Shown: positions 1 through 12,480, numbered from the stretch's first letter. The stretch is 64,000 nucleotides of DNA from Chinchilla lanigera (GCF_000276665.1 NW_004955476.1:9901852-9965851), one strand, 5' to 3'. Program-made: numbers and translations. The notes: generated by a model not told the origin, from the letters alone.

Positions 1-1212
1 TACCTCTGTGTGTGGTGTTGTCACGTCCTGCTGTCCCTCTCGTTCTTGTTCTTCTCCTTCCTCTGGTTCTGTACTGTTAGACTGGCTGTCGTTTTAACTG
101 ACAGCTTGAAAACTGTAGACACCAGGCTAGTTAGGATCTCTGGATTTATTTTCCCAGAAAGTGTGAAATAGTTCTAAGTCAGAGTCCTTCAACATGCAAA
201 TAATTAATAAATACTTATTGACGATAATAGCAGGGAAGGTACACTTTCAAAAAGTTAGGTATGTACTTTCCTAAGACTAGTTGTGCTATAAATAAAACAA
301 TCTGTATAGTTTTAGATGACAAGAGAATTTAAAGTTTGAATTTTACAGGGAAGAGTTTAAGTGTTAAAACAACCCAAATTCATTTATACTGTTAATAACT
401 TCAGTAAAACAGAACACTGAAAATTACAGGACTTGGTGTTGAATGATTTATAAAGTGTTAATATTTAATTCCAATTTTATTACTGTAAGCTATGGAATAG
501 GGTTGTAGCCTTGGTTATCTTCATCACTATAAAACCATTACATTCAATATGAAATGAGTTAGTAAGTGAAGATTTAATGCACAGGGAGTTGTGAACTGAG
601 ACTGACAAACCTGTGGTTTCTTTTCTGGAAATACTACTTGAGAATGTAGTGCAGACTTTCTACTCACACTCACTCGGTTTGCTCCCACGGCCTTTCCCAC
701 GTCCTCCTGGGGCCGAGTCTGGGAGGCACTGCGTGGGTCGGCCCTCCGGTTTTCAGGCAGACGAGCCCCCGGGGCAGTCTGTCCCACCGCCCGCACTGCA
801 CCCTGGCAACCCCGTGCTCACCCTGCAGAGGTAGGGGCGCACCGCCTGCGGGAGCTGGTGGTTCCCAGAGCGATTTATCGGCGGCCCAGCATCCCATCGC
901 AGAACCAGTTAGGCTGTCGGGTGTCTCTCGTCTCCTCCTGGCTTCCGAAGGTTTGGCTGTCTTTGGCTTTCACCTTTTGTGTTATGAGGAAAAGAGCACT
1001 GGTAGAGGAATAGAAACCTGTGTTCAGATGCTGAGTTCCTCCTACTGTTAACCCTGAGAAAATCCTTCAAGTTCAGTGAAAATTAATATCCTCATGAAAA
1101 AATTGAGGCTGAGGGAAAGGGAAATGCTACCTAGTCTACCTACATTGATAATTTAATCAAATGATTGCACTACTACACCAGCGCCTAACTTTTTGTTTTG
1201 TTGTATCTTTTG

Positions 1213-1300
1213 GTTATGTTGGGATACTGGGAATCAAACTCAGGGCCTCGTGCTTGCCGAGCAGGTGCTGTCCTGCTGAGCTGTATCCCCGGGCCCCATT
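1213..1300 (-). mobile_element. ID-type tRNA-derived SINE, antisense
   Basis: This is the reverse complement of the ID core: TGGGAATCAAACTCAGG (box B region) followed by CTGAGCTGTATCCCCGGGCC (5' end). It is flanked by a 13-bp duplication GCGCCTAACTTTT at 1181-1193 and 1302-1314. Confidence 0.85.
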
Positions 1301-2979
1301 CGCGCCTAACTTTTCCCACAGTGAACCAAACTTACGTACGCACGTGGGAAATGTATGGGAACAACTTCTGCATATTTTCTCACACAGTAGGTAGTTGAGG
1401 CCAACTGGAGCTGGCTGTCCTGGACTGGCTCAGGTAGCACAAGCGGCCAGCAGCCTGGCTGCCCCTGGTCCATCCCCAGCACCCCAGGAAGCAAACATGT
1501 GCCCAGCGAGTGAGGGGTTGCTTCTGTGAGTGAGGAAATGTGTTTGCAGCTAGAACTTTCCTTAGCCAAAAAGTACAAAGTTCTTGTTCCAACATTCACA
1601 ACTGAGTGAAGGAAGAGATGAACTGTAGTCACATACCTACCACAGGTGGGTACCATTCCCGGCGTTGCACCATGGCATATTTAACTCTCCCACAAGCCTT
1701 GAGAAAGGGTATTCTCTCATTTGATAGGACACTTGCGATCAGAAACACCAAGGAACGCTCCCAGGTCGCCCAATCCCAGGGGCCCAGAACCTCTGCCCCA
1801 AACGCCTGCATCCACATGAGGTCAGGGTACACAGCTGCCCAGAGGGTGCTAGGAACTACCCCTCGGTGAGCCGGGAGCCTGGATGCAGGGGTCTCTAAAA
1901 TACATACTTTCTGAGTGTTTTTTTGAGAACTAGAAGTTTTGTACAGAATAGGAAAATTTATAGATTTTAATTATCAAGGCAGTATTTCATTTCATACTAG
2001 TTAACTGATAATTCATTTATTTCATATTAAACTTAAATGCTTAATTAAATGTAATTAAACTTTAAACATGTAATTAAATTAATTTTGAAAATGGGTACTT
2101 TACCGTGTGAGATTTATTTTAATTTATGAAAAGCGTGTGCTCATTTCACTAAAATGAACTTTACTGCTTCATTTATAAAACAATAAAGCTAAGCCTTATA
2201 GTTGTCTATATTTCCTATAATTAAGACTAGAGTGTATAGCTGTATCCCACTATCATATGTGAAAATAAATATATATAATTTCATAATTTCTAAAGGCGCT
2301 ATTGACAACATGTAAAGATACTTTTTCCAGCAAGTAAAACTGAAGGTCATTTGAAATTTGCAGTAATTAATTTTAAATTATTGGTAGATTTGCCTCTGTA
2401 AAATGTTCAAACATGAAGCTTAAATTTTCAGATTTAAGCCTAAGCATAAAAACTTGGTATGTTTCACAATATATAATATTATCGAGACCGTTTTTGATAT
2501 TTCATTGTCATAAATTGAATAATTCAGGTCACAAAATAATGGATGAGAAGGCTCATTTTGAGAATAACTGCGTAGTCTTGGTGTTTCATTTGCTTTGACA
2601 TTAACGTGTGCCGAGAGGGAGTCCGGCCGCACTTCGGCTTCCTCAGTAGAAAGCTGCTGCCGTTCTTCAGCCGGGCTCAGCTGTCCCTGCGGTGAGCAGA
2701 CCCCCTAACGGGCAGAAGTCCTGCCCCGGAGGTGGGTTTGGAGAGGGGCCTTTGCAAGGCCTTAGGTACTGAGGGGGTGGTGAGGGTGGAGCCGGGTCTG
2801 ATGGGATGGATGTCCTTGCTGGAGAGGAGGAGACCGGAGCTCTCGGACAAGTCCTGCATGTGCGCTCGGCAGGGCGGCTGGAGATCAGCCCCGCTGGCAC
2901 CGTGTTCTGCCTTCCAGGGCCCAGAACTACTGGAAGGAAAACTCCTGATAATTAAGCACTCCATCTCTGGCCTGTTGTG

Positions 2980-3515
2980 GTGGCAGCCTGTCTCAGTCTA
3001 TTTGTGTTGCCGAGGCAACACACCTGAGATGGGGTGGTTTATAAAGAACAGAGAGGTTGCCAGGAGTGGTGGCCATGCCTGTCATCCAAGCACTCAGGAG
3101 GCTGAGGCAGGAGGCTTGCCATGAGTTTGAGGCCAGCCTGGGTTACGTACTGAGCCCAAGGCCATCCTGAACTGCAGAGCAAGTCTCTGTCTCAAAAAGA
3201 CAAAGGGAACAGAAAGGTGTTTTCTTACAGTCCTGGACTGGCAGGTTCTGTGGTCTGATGAGGGCCGCCTTCTACTTCCAGAGTGACAGTTGGTCTCTGC
3301 TGCTCTGCAGGAGAAATGCTGTGTCCTTTCATGGTGGAAGGTGGAGGAGCAAAGTAGCCAAGTGCTGCATAAATCCTCTTTTATGAGGGCCGTAATCCTA
3401 TTTAGGAGGGAGAAATCCTGATGGCTTCATTACCTCCACAAAGCCCTACCCCTTAATGCTGTTACACAGGCAACGCGGGAATTTTAGAGGGACACATTCA
3501 ACTGCACAGGATATT
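2980..3515 (-). mobile_element. MaLR-type (MST/MLT1-like) LTR, antisense, split by a SINE
   Basis: The left part has the antisense LTR end (CAGTCTATTTGTGTTGC.. GGTTTATAAAGAACAGAG). After a SINE insert at about 3059-3207 it resumes with TTTTCTTACAGTCCTGG and continues through ATGGTGGAAGG, TTTTATGAGGGC and CTACCCCTTAATGCTG to GGGACACATTCAACTGCA. This order is that of ancient MaLR LTRs read backwards. The exact subfamily is not certain. Confidence 0.55.
3059..3207 (+). mobile_element. B1-like (7SL-derived) SINE inserted in the LTR
   Basis: The sequence runs CCAGGAGTGGTGGCCATGCC.. AGGAGGCTGAGGCAGGAGG.. CTGTCTCAAAAAGACAAAG, the usual B1-like head and tail. The flanks AAGAACAGAGAGG and AGGGAACAGAAAGG look like a diverged duplication. 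Confidence 0.85.
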
Positions 3516-4240
3516 TCTGAGCCAACTAGTATTTCTGTTGCATTGTGAAATGTTATTTGTTAGCTATAGGTATTTTAAATCTTGGATTTTGAGTTTGCAT
3601 AGAGTTGGTAGTAAGTAGAACCCAATTACATGTTTGCTCCTGGAATTTTGAGCTTTTATTTTTACTTGTTTATCGAACAATGAACAGTAATTTCTTATAC
3701 TGGCTAAGTTTTATACTGATTAAATTGAGTGAACTGAATTCTGAGAAAACTACTGAGCTTCGTAGAGGAACTTATAGGACAAGACCAGCAGATAGAGGGT
3801 GGACGTAATACTTAAGGCTTTAGAAGTCACTGTGTTCCTCCCTTCCTGCCCGCTTTCCTGACCAGCTGAAGCGGCCCTCCGCAAGCCCTCCGCAACATGA
3901 CCCTGGCTGAGGTGCACTTGTGCTTCCCGCTCACTCCCCTGACTTGTTCAGCTTCTGTCAGAGCACTAATCACTTTACACTAGAGTTATTTTCCTTGTGC
4001 ACGTGCTTGCTTTCCCCTCAAGTATTCTAAATCCTCCAGGAAGAGAGCTTTGCTTTCTTCGAGTACAAGTGCTTGATTCTAGGACTCAGGTGTCTGTATT
4101 GGTGGATTAATGTGTCCTGCACCACAGATAGCACTCACTGAGGTAGCCACAGCCTTGTTCTTAGTCCCGATACTCAGGGAGAGAAAACAGTAACTGACCC
4201 TGGGCCATGTAGAAGTGTATCATACTTCAGAAATGCTGAG

Positions 4241-4394
4241 GCCGGGTATGGTGGCGCACGCCTGTAATCCCAGCACTTGGGAGGCTGACGCAGGAGGATC
4301 ATTGTGAGTTCAAGACCAGCCTGGGCTACAAAGTGAGCTCAAGGCCAGTCTGAACTGCATAGCGAGACCCTGTCTCAAAAAGACAAAAAAAAAA
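4241..4394 (+). mobile_element. B1-like SINE, full length
   Basis: It starts GCCGGGTATGGTGGCGCACG and has GCACTTGGGAGGCTGACGCA, then the lineage-specific right part TACAAAGTGAGCTCAAGG, ending CTGTCTCAAAAAGAC plus an A-tail. Little diverged. Confidence 0.93.
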
Positions 4395-5099
4395 GCTGTA
4401 CAACTCTTAGATTGAGAAACAGAGCTTCAGTGTACTTAGAAGTCAGAAAAAGAAAATTCATACTTACAAGAAGGAATTACGGAATGAAATTTAACAAGAC
4501 TAAAGTTTGCAACAGAAGTCATATGGTTATAGAAATATAAATTACGTTATTAAGATAAGGTAGTCAGTGATACATTAATACAGAGCTCAGAACAAAGGGA
4601 AAGACATGGTGTAATTGTATATACAGATTCTTGTCTAACTGCTTAGCTGGTGATAGTATAATTAAAATAAAAATATCTGAAAATTTAGAGATAGAACTAT
4701 AGCTTGAACTGTACTTTGACCAATGAAGAAAAATTACTTGCTTTTATGTTTACCTGTTTGCCTCTTTTCTCTTTTTTTATTTTAAACATTTAAAAACTGA
4801 CAAACAATAATGAAGACAAAATCAAAACAACACAAAAACGATACATGACCTCAAAACAGAATGATAGAAATTTACAGTGGTTGCTATATTACATAGTTAT
4901 CTTCAACGAAGTTGCTCAGTCCACTAAACATAAGAATGTAAGCTTGATCAAACAATCAAAGACATAATATCGTATTCTTCCCTACTATAAGAACGTGAAA
5001 GAGTAAGTAAAATCTGGAAGGTACAATTGATACTGTGAAAGGGAAAAGAAACTGCTCAAATAGGAAGGAGCAACTGGGATGAAGGAGGGGGGAGGAAAA

Positions 5100-6350
5100 A
5101 GAAGGAAATGGGAAAAATATGTATATGTGTACACGGGATAGCTGGGATAATTGTACTACTAATATCTGTTGGTTTGTTGAAAGGAACTGTTCATGTGTAA
5201 TTGTTTGATCTGTCTTTCATGCCTGTATCTGGTTATATGTGCAACCATTTTGAGGATGACATTGTGTAAGGTGGCAACCATTGCTGATATCCTATCACCA
5301 TGTTTTGAAATTCTGCATCATTTTTATTGCTCTCTATGCTGTTTTATGTATTTGTTTTTGTTATTTTGTTTATTTTTAATGAAAAGCAAAATTTATATGT
5401 CTATATAAGGATAGCTGGAATAGGTGTATTGCTGATGTCTGTGGTTTATTGAGAGGAACAGTTGTAGTGGGTTGACAACTGGTGGTCAACTTATCACCCC
5501 CAGCTGAACTGAGTAAGTGTGGTGCTGGGTGTGGGAGCCCACCTGGGGATTGTTGCGAGCAGCATAAGAGGCAGAACTGGGGAAGGAGAAGTGGGGCTTT
5601 TGGGAGCGGAGAAAGACTGGGAGCTGGTGGGAGCTGTAGGGAGCTGTAAGGAGCTGTTGGTTCTGTTGGAGGAGCTCATCGTGCTGGCTTTCCTGATGGA
5701 CATGGTTGTTCTTACCCTCCGAGGAGCTCGGGACCTTGTTGGCACTGAGAATGGCTTCGGTTCACTTTGGGGGAGCTCTGGTCGTCACTTTGAGCACCGC
5801 TTCCTGGCTCCGGAGGGGAAGAAGGTGCGCAGCTCAGTCTCCTGGAGAAGCTTGCTGTGTTGGCTTTCCTGATGGGAACTCAGCTGTCTTCACCACTGGA
5901 GGAGCTTGGGACCCCACTGTTGCTGATGATGGCTGTGGTACTTCTCAGGGGAGCTCTGGTTCTTACTTTGCACGTTGCTTCCTGATTCCAGTACAGATCC
6001 CTCAGCCTGCTAGCACAGATCCTTCATCCTGCTGGCACAGACTTCCTAGATTCCACCACTGACCTTTGGGCCTTCCCAGTGCAGATCCGTGAAACAGGCC
6101 TGCATGAGATATTGTTATGGGCTCTAGGCCTCCGGGTGGACTCGTAGGAGGTATTGTTATGAGCTCTAGGTCTTCAGCTGGACTCATGCAGGACATTTCT
6201 GTGGGATCCAGGCCCTCAGCTGAATTCCTTGGTCTTAGTGTGTGGACAGATTTTCTGTACTTGATATATACACTTCTTGTATATCATCCTTTGGGTGACG
6301 GTTACAAATAATCTTATAAGATATGTGTCCTGTACTACATTGTTTCACCT
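5100..6350. mobile_element. Unidentified element with internal direct duplications
   Basis: Two internal direct repeats are visible. GGATAGCTGGGATAA at 5136 recurs as GGATAGCTGGAATAG at 5409, and the similarity runs on through TATCTGTTGGTTTGTTGAAAGG / TGTCTGTGGTTTATTGAGAGG (offset 273). TGGCTTTCCTGATGG recurs at 5685 and 5861 (offset 176), with further similarity through GGAGCTYGGGACC and GGGGAGCTCTGGT. The structure suggests an LTR or other retroelement, but I cannot name the family. Its short open frames are not persuasive as genes. Confidence 0.4.
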
Positions 6351-6607
6351 TGCAAGATAACCCCCAAACCAACAAAATAGTCAGTGCTTAAAATTTTTTT
6401 TTCTTGACCAATTTTGCATGCTTGAATTTGGTAATCAGAATGACTGGTCTGAAAACAATATGCAGTATAAGAACCATTGTTGAACTCCTACCATCTTGTA
6501 TGGTGAAGCTCTGCATTTCCAATGTTCGTTTGTTCGTTTGTTTTTATTTTTTTACTTGTTACTGTCCTTCCTCTTTTTTAAGGGGTTTTGTGGTTCACAT
6601 TTAAAAT

Positions 6608-6975
6608 GTCTCCTGTTCAGAGGTGGAGCTGTTGGATGGTGAGTGATCATAGGGCGCTATACTCATCAGTAGATTGATTGGGATTATATGAGTTCGTAGC
6701 TGTTAAGAGACAGGCCTAGTTGAGGGCAGTCACTGGGGATGTGACCTCAAAGGGTGTGTAGTCGTCCTGGGCTCCTCCCCTCTTTCTGCTTCCTGACTAC
6801 CATGGGTTGAGCAGATATCCTCCACCAGGTCTTTCCACACGCTGTTTCTGCCATGGTACCAGCCAACCATGGACTGAACCCTCTGGAAACTGAACCAAAT
6901 AAACCTCTCCTCCTTTAAGTTGTGGGTATCAGGTAGGGTATTTTGTCCCAAGGACAGGAAAGTGATGAAGATCGT
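6608..6975 (+). mobile_element. MaLR/ORR-like solo LTR, sense
   Basis: It shows the order typical of rodent MaLR LTRs: GGATGGTGAGTGATCATAGG, GATTGGGATTATATGAG, a CCTCTTTCTGCTTCCTG tract, GACCATGG-type boxes, CTGGAAACTGAACCAAATAAACC (poly-A signal) and TTTAAGTTGTGGGTATCAGG near the 3' end. Part of it recurs inverted at 8848-8965. Confidence 0.6.
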
Positions 6976-7639
6976 AGGTTTAGAGTTCCGCTTAGTGGCT
7001 TACCCTGCTTCTCAGTTCGTGCGTGCATGCTGTGGTCATCGGTGTGGCCATGGTTTCCTTCATTATCTCCCAGCACACTCCCCATCCTGGATCCTGTCTT
7101 CTTCGCAGGTGTAGTCTCTTCTGTTTATGGATGTCCTTCTAACTTTTCGTTCTTCCTTTCGTTAAGTAATCTTTAATCTCTGACCCTTCTCTCCCTCTCC
7201 CCCTCCCTCCTTATGTGTAATCTGTCAAGTTTTATCAGCTATGTCTTTAATATATATCTGGGTATCACTTCTTGCAACCTTCACTTCCAGCATTCTAGCC
7301 TACATCACCACGTTTTTTTCCAGAACTCCTGAGCCAGCCTCCCAGCTGTTCTTGCTCCTTGGTGTCTCCACATTTTCCCCTAAACAGCCCTGCTGAACCT
7401 TCAGCATAGCTCTGTCCACTAGAACTTTCTGCAGCGGTGGAAATTTTTCTGTGGGGAAAAAGAGCCTCCACTCGTCCCATGCAGCGATTGAATGCTGGAA
7501 ATATGACTCATGAGACTGAGGCACTGAAATTATTTTATTTTATTTTACTTTAGTTAACTTAAGCTTAAGTAGCAGTAGATAACTATCTTCTTCGACATTC
7601 CAGCTTTACAACCTAATCAGCCCTCATCAAACTGGTTCA

Positions 7640-7920
7640 AACCTTCTCATGACTTTTCACCTTGGAATAATAAACCCGTGTTCTAACAGGAATCCCAAGA
7701 GGCCTTCAGGCCCTGCGTAACTTTTCCTAATCTGACGAGTAGGCGTCTTTATCTCTCTGAACGCCTGATCTCCTTAGGGTTGGGGCGGGGAAAGGGAATA
7801 TTGAGAACATTTGCCAGGTGCCTATACGAGCACTGTTCGCTGGAGTAAGCCTAAGCATGTATCCAGCATATCTCCTGAACTCTCTGAGTAGTTACACCTT
7901 CCATGAGCCTGCTGTAATGC
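7640..7920 (+). mobile_element. Possible L2 and MIR relics
   Basis: CCAAGAGGCCTTCAGGCCCT and CTAATCTGACG resemble an L2 3' region. TTTGCCAGGTGCCTATACGA, GCACTGTTC resembles a MIR start. Old and uncertain. Confidence 0.35.
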
Positions 7921-8847
7921 TAAACTCTGGGTTTATCGTGTTACTGTGCTACCCTTCCGGCATGGAGCTTGCAGATTACTGAGAAATCATCAGACTTTTT
8001 AAAAAACAAATAAGCAACTAGATATACAATTAAGAACTGTAGAGAACATTTTCTGGGGATATTTTCTGTGGCGTACTGAATTGTGAGACAGGCAGTGAGG
8101 ACTCTGGTTGTTTCAGGCAAGGCCTCTCTGAAGAAAAACAGACAAGAAAAAGCACCAGTCCAAGAGGTATTCCTGACAGGAAGCAGCACATGGTCTACGC
8201 AGGGACACAGCTTCCTGATTTCGAGACCCGAAGGGCTTCTGTGGCTGGAACCGGGTGGGTGAGGGAGGGGGCGCCGTGGCGGATGAGCTGAGAGCCGCAG
8301 GCGGGGATCGTGTCCATCTTGAGAACTTCGGCTGTGGAGGGACAGTGGAAAAGCCATAGCTGGAGGGAGTCAGGGATGAGTGAAGACTTTTTGTTCTGTT
8401 TTGTTGTAAGTGAAAATGGGAAAATTGAATGGAGAGGGAATCCATGACGATGTAGACGAGGAAGTAGTCTCTGAAGATGCAGACTTGTCTTTACGCAGTG
8501 AAGTCATAGGCACAGCCACCCACTGAGGAAGGCCTGCTTAGCTCTAGGGGTGTGGGCTCAGAGGGGAAGTCCCACTTTACGGCAGTACCAGTCTGTCAGG
8601 TTGTGTGTCTGTCTTGCATCTGTGCCAAGATTCTTGGGTACGGCAGGGTTGAAATTCTGTCAACGGGAGGCAGTAGAAGTGAAAAGAGCAAAGGGGATTA
8701 AGGTATTAGGAATAATGAACACATTGATCGACTTTAACCTTTAGGCGGAAGAAAAAGAGTTGAGGACAGCTGCTCTTGATATGTAGGAAGGCAGAGGAAG
8801 GGCTGTGAACTGGCAGAAGACTTACTGATCTTAATAGAGGAATGTCC

Positions 8848-8965
8848 CCAGGACTGCCCTCAACTAGGCCCGTCTCTTAACAGCTACAGACTCATATAAT
8901 CCCAATCGATTCACTGAGTATAGCGCCCCATGATCAATCACCATCCAATGAACAGAGCAAACTAC
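8848..8965 (-). mobile_element. Truncated copy of the same MaLR-like LTR, inverted
   Basis: The reverse complement of about 8852-8947 matches 6633-6732 at roughly 90 percent by eye, e.g. GATTGGGATTATATGAG, AGCTGTTAAGAGAC, GGCCTAGTTGAGGGCAGTC. The 3' two thirds of the LTR is missing. Confidence 0.65.
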
Positions 8966-9194
8966 CAAGAGAAGCAGTGTTAGTTGGGACTAAGATGTTT
9001 CCACTAGGACTGTAAGCCAGGTACAAGAAGTTAGATCAGCTCACAGAAGACCGCAAGTCACAGCCCCTTCTTAGGTGATACATGAGATTCACAATATTGA
9101 GATAAGCATTATTTCTGTAATGAGAGGAAGAATTTCAAATCAGCGGGCATAGTCATTTGGGGATAATATAGTGAGATCTATACCTCATATTTTA

Positions 9195-9310
9195 CATCAA
9201 ATTACATTTCTGAAAAACTAAAGATTTAGATGTAGGGAGCGAAATTATAAAAGTAGTGGAAGAAAATATGAAGGATTGTCTTAAATAGTTAGAATGGAGA
9301 AGTAACAAGG
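9195..9310 (+). mobile_element. L1 ORF2 3'-end relic (short)
   Basis: The translation EIIKVVEENMKDCLK matches the motif near the L1 ORF2 C-terminus (KLLEEN.. type). Only a short relic remains. The open frame of 132 codons that follows at 9424-9822 is not recognised. Confidence 0.4.
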
Positions 9311-10339
9311 TGTATACCTCAAACCTAAACATCATTCTCCATTCAGAGGAACCCAAACACTGGAGAAATGATTGATTCAAAGAAAAGAGAGGGAGACACC
9401 TAGGATATCTTTTATGTGTTCATGTGCTTGAAGAGCATCGAAGATGCATTGGTTGGACCCCGAAGCTGGCTCAGAGGCGCTCCCACTGGCCAAGTCGGAG
9501 AGAGCTTGAGCCCCAAAGTGACAGTAAAGTACTGTCTCCCTTTACTGACCTAGGTAACCGCAAGCGCACACTGATAACAGATAAATGTGTGAGCTGCAAG
9601 TGTGTTGAAGAACAAGATACCTACACAGCCTCAGAATACCTGCGTACAAAGTATTTATTAACTACAAAGGGGAAAGAACGATTCTGTAGTGAGAAGCTGG
9701 CGTTAATGTTACCAATAATGAAGGAAACCCAGGCCATGGAGCACTCGGTACTATGCAGTGAGAGGAAGAGCAGTGGAATTTCTGGTCTTTCTCCAAAAAT
9801 GCAAAATCTAAATCTTCTTTAGTGTCTTTTGTTATTAGTATCTGTTTGCAATACATAAGTACACTCATCTTGGGGCATTGTTACGTATGCATATCACTTC
9901 TTAATCATTTTTACCTACCCGTCCCCTTCCTGCCCAGATCTAAGCTGGAGAAGCAGTGTAGCTGTATTTTAGCTCAAATTCAGATGCGAAGTGTCAAGAA
10001 CATCAGAGTCAAGGAATCCTGTCCACAGGAGGCGGTGGAGAACACAGGGCAGCTGCATGCAGTGGGTGGTCTGAGCCAGGTCTCTCTGCCGTGTCCAACG
10101 CCATGGGACAAGGGGCAGAGCCCCGCAAGACCCCAAGGGTGAGGTGACAGCGTTGGTTGCCACTTGAGTCACTGTGTCGCGTGAGCTCGTTGTGTTGCGC
10201 TTCTGGAGGGCGATGTCATTTGCAGGAGTCACATCCTGAGCACTTGAGAACCGATGTCACATGTCAGCAGCTTACTGTCAAGTCACACAAGGAAGTTCTC
10301 TTTGTTCTGTATTTTTAAATAAGCTTGAGATTGTTTCAA

Positions 10340-10395
10340 AATTTTAAAATTGTAAGCATTTATGTATTTCAGAATTTTAAAATTGTAAGCATTTA
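10340..10395. repeat. Exact 23-bp direct repeat
   Basis: The 23 bases at 10340-10362 recur exactly at 10373-10395 (period 33); the core is AATTTTAAAATTGTAAGC. AT-rich with no other context. Confidence 0.9.
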
Positions 10396-10539
10396 AGACA
10401 TTTTTTGAATTGATCCAAAAAAGCTGAGTGCCCCACTTCAAAATGTGCAAAAGACACCAATTTTTGTAAGAATTCAATGAAATAGCTAATGTGCTAAGAA
10501 CAGTAATGACAGGAAATCAGTTCTCAATAAATGTTGAAC

Positions 10540-11935
10540 ACAGGCCACAAAAGCATAGGTAACAAAAGCAGTAGACAGATTAGACTACTTCAAAAGTATA
10601 TTCTCAAAAAAAGATTCAGAACTAGCCACTAACCCTCACTACTACATCAAGGAAATGTCAACTCAAAGAAATAGCATTTTGCAGCTATCAGGTCCTAGAA
10701 AAACAGAAGCAATCCAAATCCCATACTTGTAGGAGAGAAATTGTAATGTTAAGAGCAGAAATCCATGAAATTGAGACTAAAAAAATGACAAAGGATCAGT
10801 GAATGAAAGAGTTGGTTTTTGAAAGGATAAATAAGACTTATAAACCCTGAGCCAGTTTTATCAGAAAAAGGAAAGAAAAGGCCCACATTGGTGCAATTAG
10901 ATAGGAAAAAGGTGAAATTGCAGCAGACACCACTGGAATCCAAAGTATTGTACAACTATTTTAGTGGGGGCTACCGGGAATTGAACTCAGGACCTTGCAC
11001 ATGCCAGGCAGACATTTGTGCCCCTGAGTTATATCCATGGCCCTGTAAGAAACTATTTTGAAATTTTATATTCTAATAAATTAGAAAATCTAGAAGAAAT
11101 GAATAAATTCCCAGCCACATATAACTTACCGGAATTGAACCAAGAAGATATAAAGCCCCCAGATAATCAAGTAACAGGCAATGAAATTGAGACAGTTGAT
11201 AAAAAAAGAAACTACCAATTGAGAAAAGCCCAGGACCCAATGGATTCACTGTGGATTTTACCAGAACTTCAAAGAACTAACCCCAATATTCCTCAAATTC
11301 TTGTGTGTAATTGAAAAGGAAAGAACTATTAAACTCATTCCTTGAAGCCAGCATGCGCCAGGTACAAAAGGTGGACAATGATTCATTGGAACCGTTTCAT
11401 AGAAAACTAACTATAGGCTGTTATGCTTAATGAATATCAATGCAGAAATTCTCAAGATGCTGTACTGGCCAACAGAATGCAGCAGTCATTAACAAGATCT
11501 TACAGCATGACCACATCCAGCTTCATCTCAGGGAGGCCAGGATGGTACAACATACATAAATCAATAAATAGAGCACACCAGATAAACAGAAGGAAGGATA
11601 AAAATCACATGATCTAAATACATGCAGAAAAAACCTCTGACAAAATCCAACACTCATTCATGAGAAAAACCCTGATGAAAGTAGGTATTTTAACCTGATG
11701 AAAGCTGTTTATGACAGACCCACAGCCAACATCATACTACATGGGGGAAAGATGGGGAAAAATTGAAAGCATTCCCTCTAAAAATAGGAACAACAAAAAG
11801 GGTGTCCATTCTCAGCACTCGCGCTCAATATAATACTCAAAACTTTAGCCCGAACAGTCAGACAAGAGAAAGTAAAAGGGGCATGAATCGGAAGGGAAGA
11901 AATCCTGCCGTCTTCCTTGCAGACGATTGGATACC
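10540..11935 (+). mobile_element. L1 relics (3' piece then ORF2 middle), broken by a SINE
   Basis: 10540-10700 looks like an L1 3' piece. From 10740 the sequence is L1 ORF2 (AGAAATCCATGAAATTGAGA.., later CCAGGACCCAATGGATTCAC, TTAATGAATATCAATGCAG, ACATACATAAATCAATAAA, CATCATACTACATGGGG) down to a reverse-transcriptase-like LADDW at about 11920. It has many stops and frameshifts, and an antisense ID SINE splits it at 10962-11045. Dead copy. Confidence 0.85.
10962..11045 (-). mobile_element. ID-type SINE, antisense, inside L1
   Basis: The order GTGGGGGCTACCGGGAATTG, AACTCAGGACCTTGCACATG, CCAGGCAGACA, CTGAGTTATATCCATGGCCC is the reverse complement of an ID element. The L1 frame resumes directly after it. 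Confidence 0.75.
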
Positions 11936-12376
11936 ATGAGATGTCTCAGATAGTGACCCCCTGTGCGGAGACGATAGGGAGAAGTCCTTGGTGTTCATTG
12001 TGGGCGTGTCAGCTGTGAACCACAGAGGTGTGTGAAAACGAGAGTGATCACTGAGCCACACTCTCAGCCCTCCACGTAGTTTAAAAACTGTGTTGTCAAA
12101 AGGTAAACGCTAATTTTCTGAGGCAAAAAGTGTGGAACTTACATTTAATATATGCAGAGCATCCTGCTGGTCTCACAGCTTTCTGCCTTATGGCAAACAC
12201 AGTTGTAAAAAATGCGTTGCAAGATGGGGGCCTTTACTAGCACCTCCCGAAAGTGTCAGCGTGTGAAGGAAGTGTCCGTGTGTATGGAAGTTCCGGGCTC
12301 TCCTCTTGCCGCCCAGCTAGGCTCTGGAGCGGAAGCAGCTCTCTGGTCGTGCGGCAGCTTTTAACAGCATATTGAA

Positions 12377-12480
12377 GGGGCTGGGGATTTAGCTCAGTGG
12401 CAAAAGCGCTTGCCTGGCAAGCACAAGGTCGTGAGTTCGGTTCCTGGTACCGGAGAAAAACCAAAAAAAAAAAAAAAAAA
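12377..12480 (+). mobile_element. ID-type SINE, young, sense
   Basis: It starts GGGGCTGGGGATTTAGCTCA, has GAGTTCGGTTCCTGGTACCG, and ends AGAAAAACC plus an A-tail of 18. The target duplication AACAGCATATTGA is perfect at 12363-12375 and 12489-12501. Confidence 0.95.

Noticed and set aside
5494..6062. Overlapping open frames of 83-118 codons
   Set aside because: They lie in the duplicated unidentified element. Periodic GAGCTC-rich text explains the open frames.
9424..9822. 132-codon open frame
   Set aside because: It follows an L1 relic and resembles no protein I know. Length is within chance for this composition.
12377..12450. tRNA-like box A and box B text
   Set aside because: Part of the ID SINE family, which descends from a tRNA. 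It cannot fold as a tRNA gene and recurs across the window.
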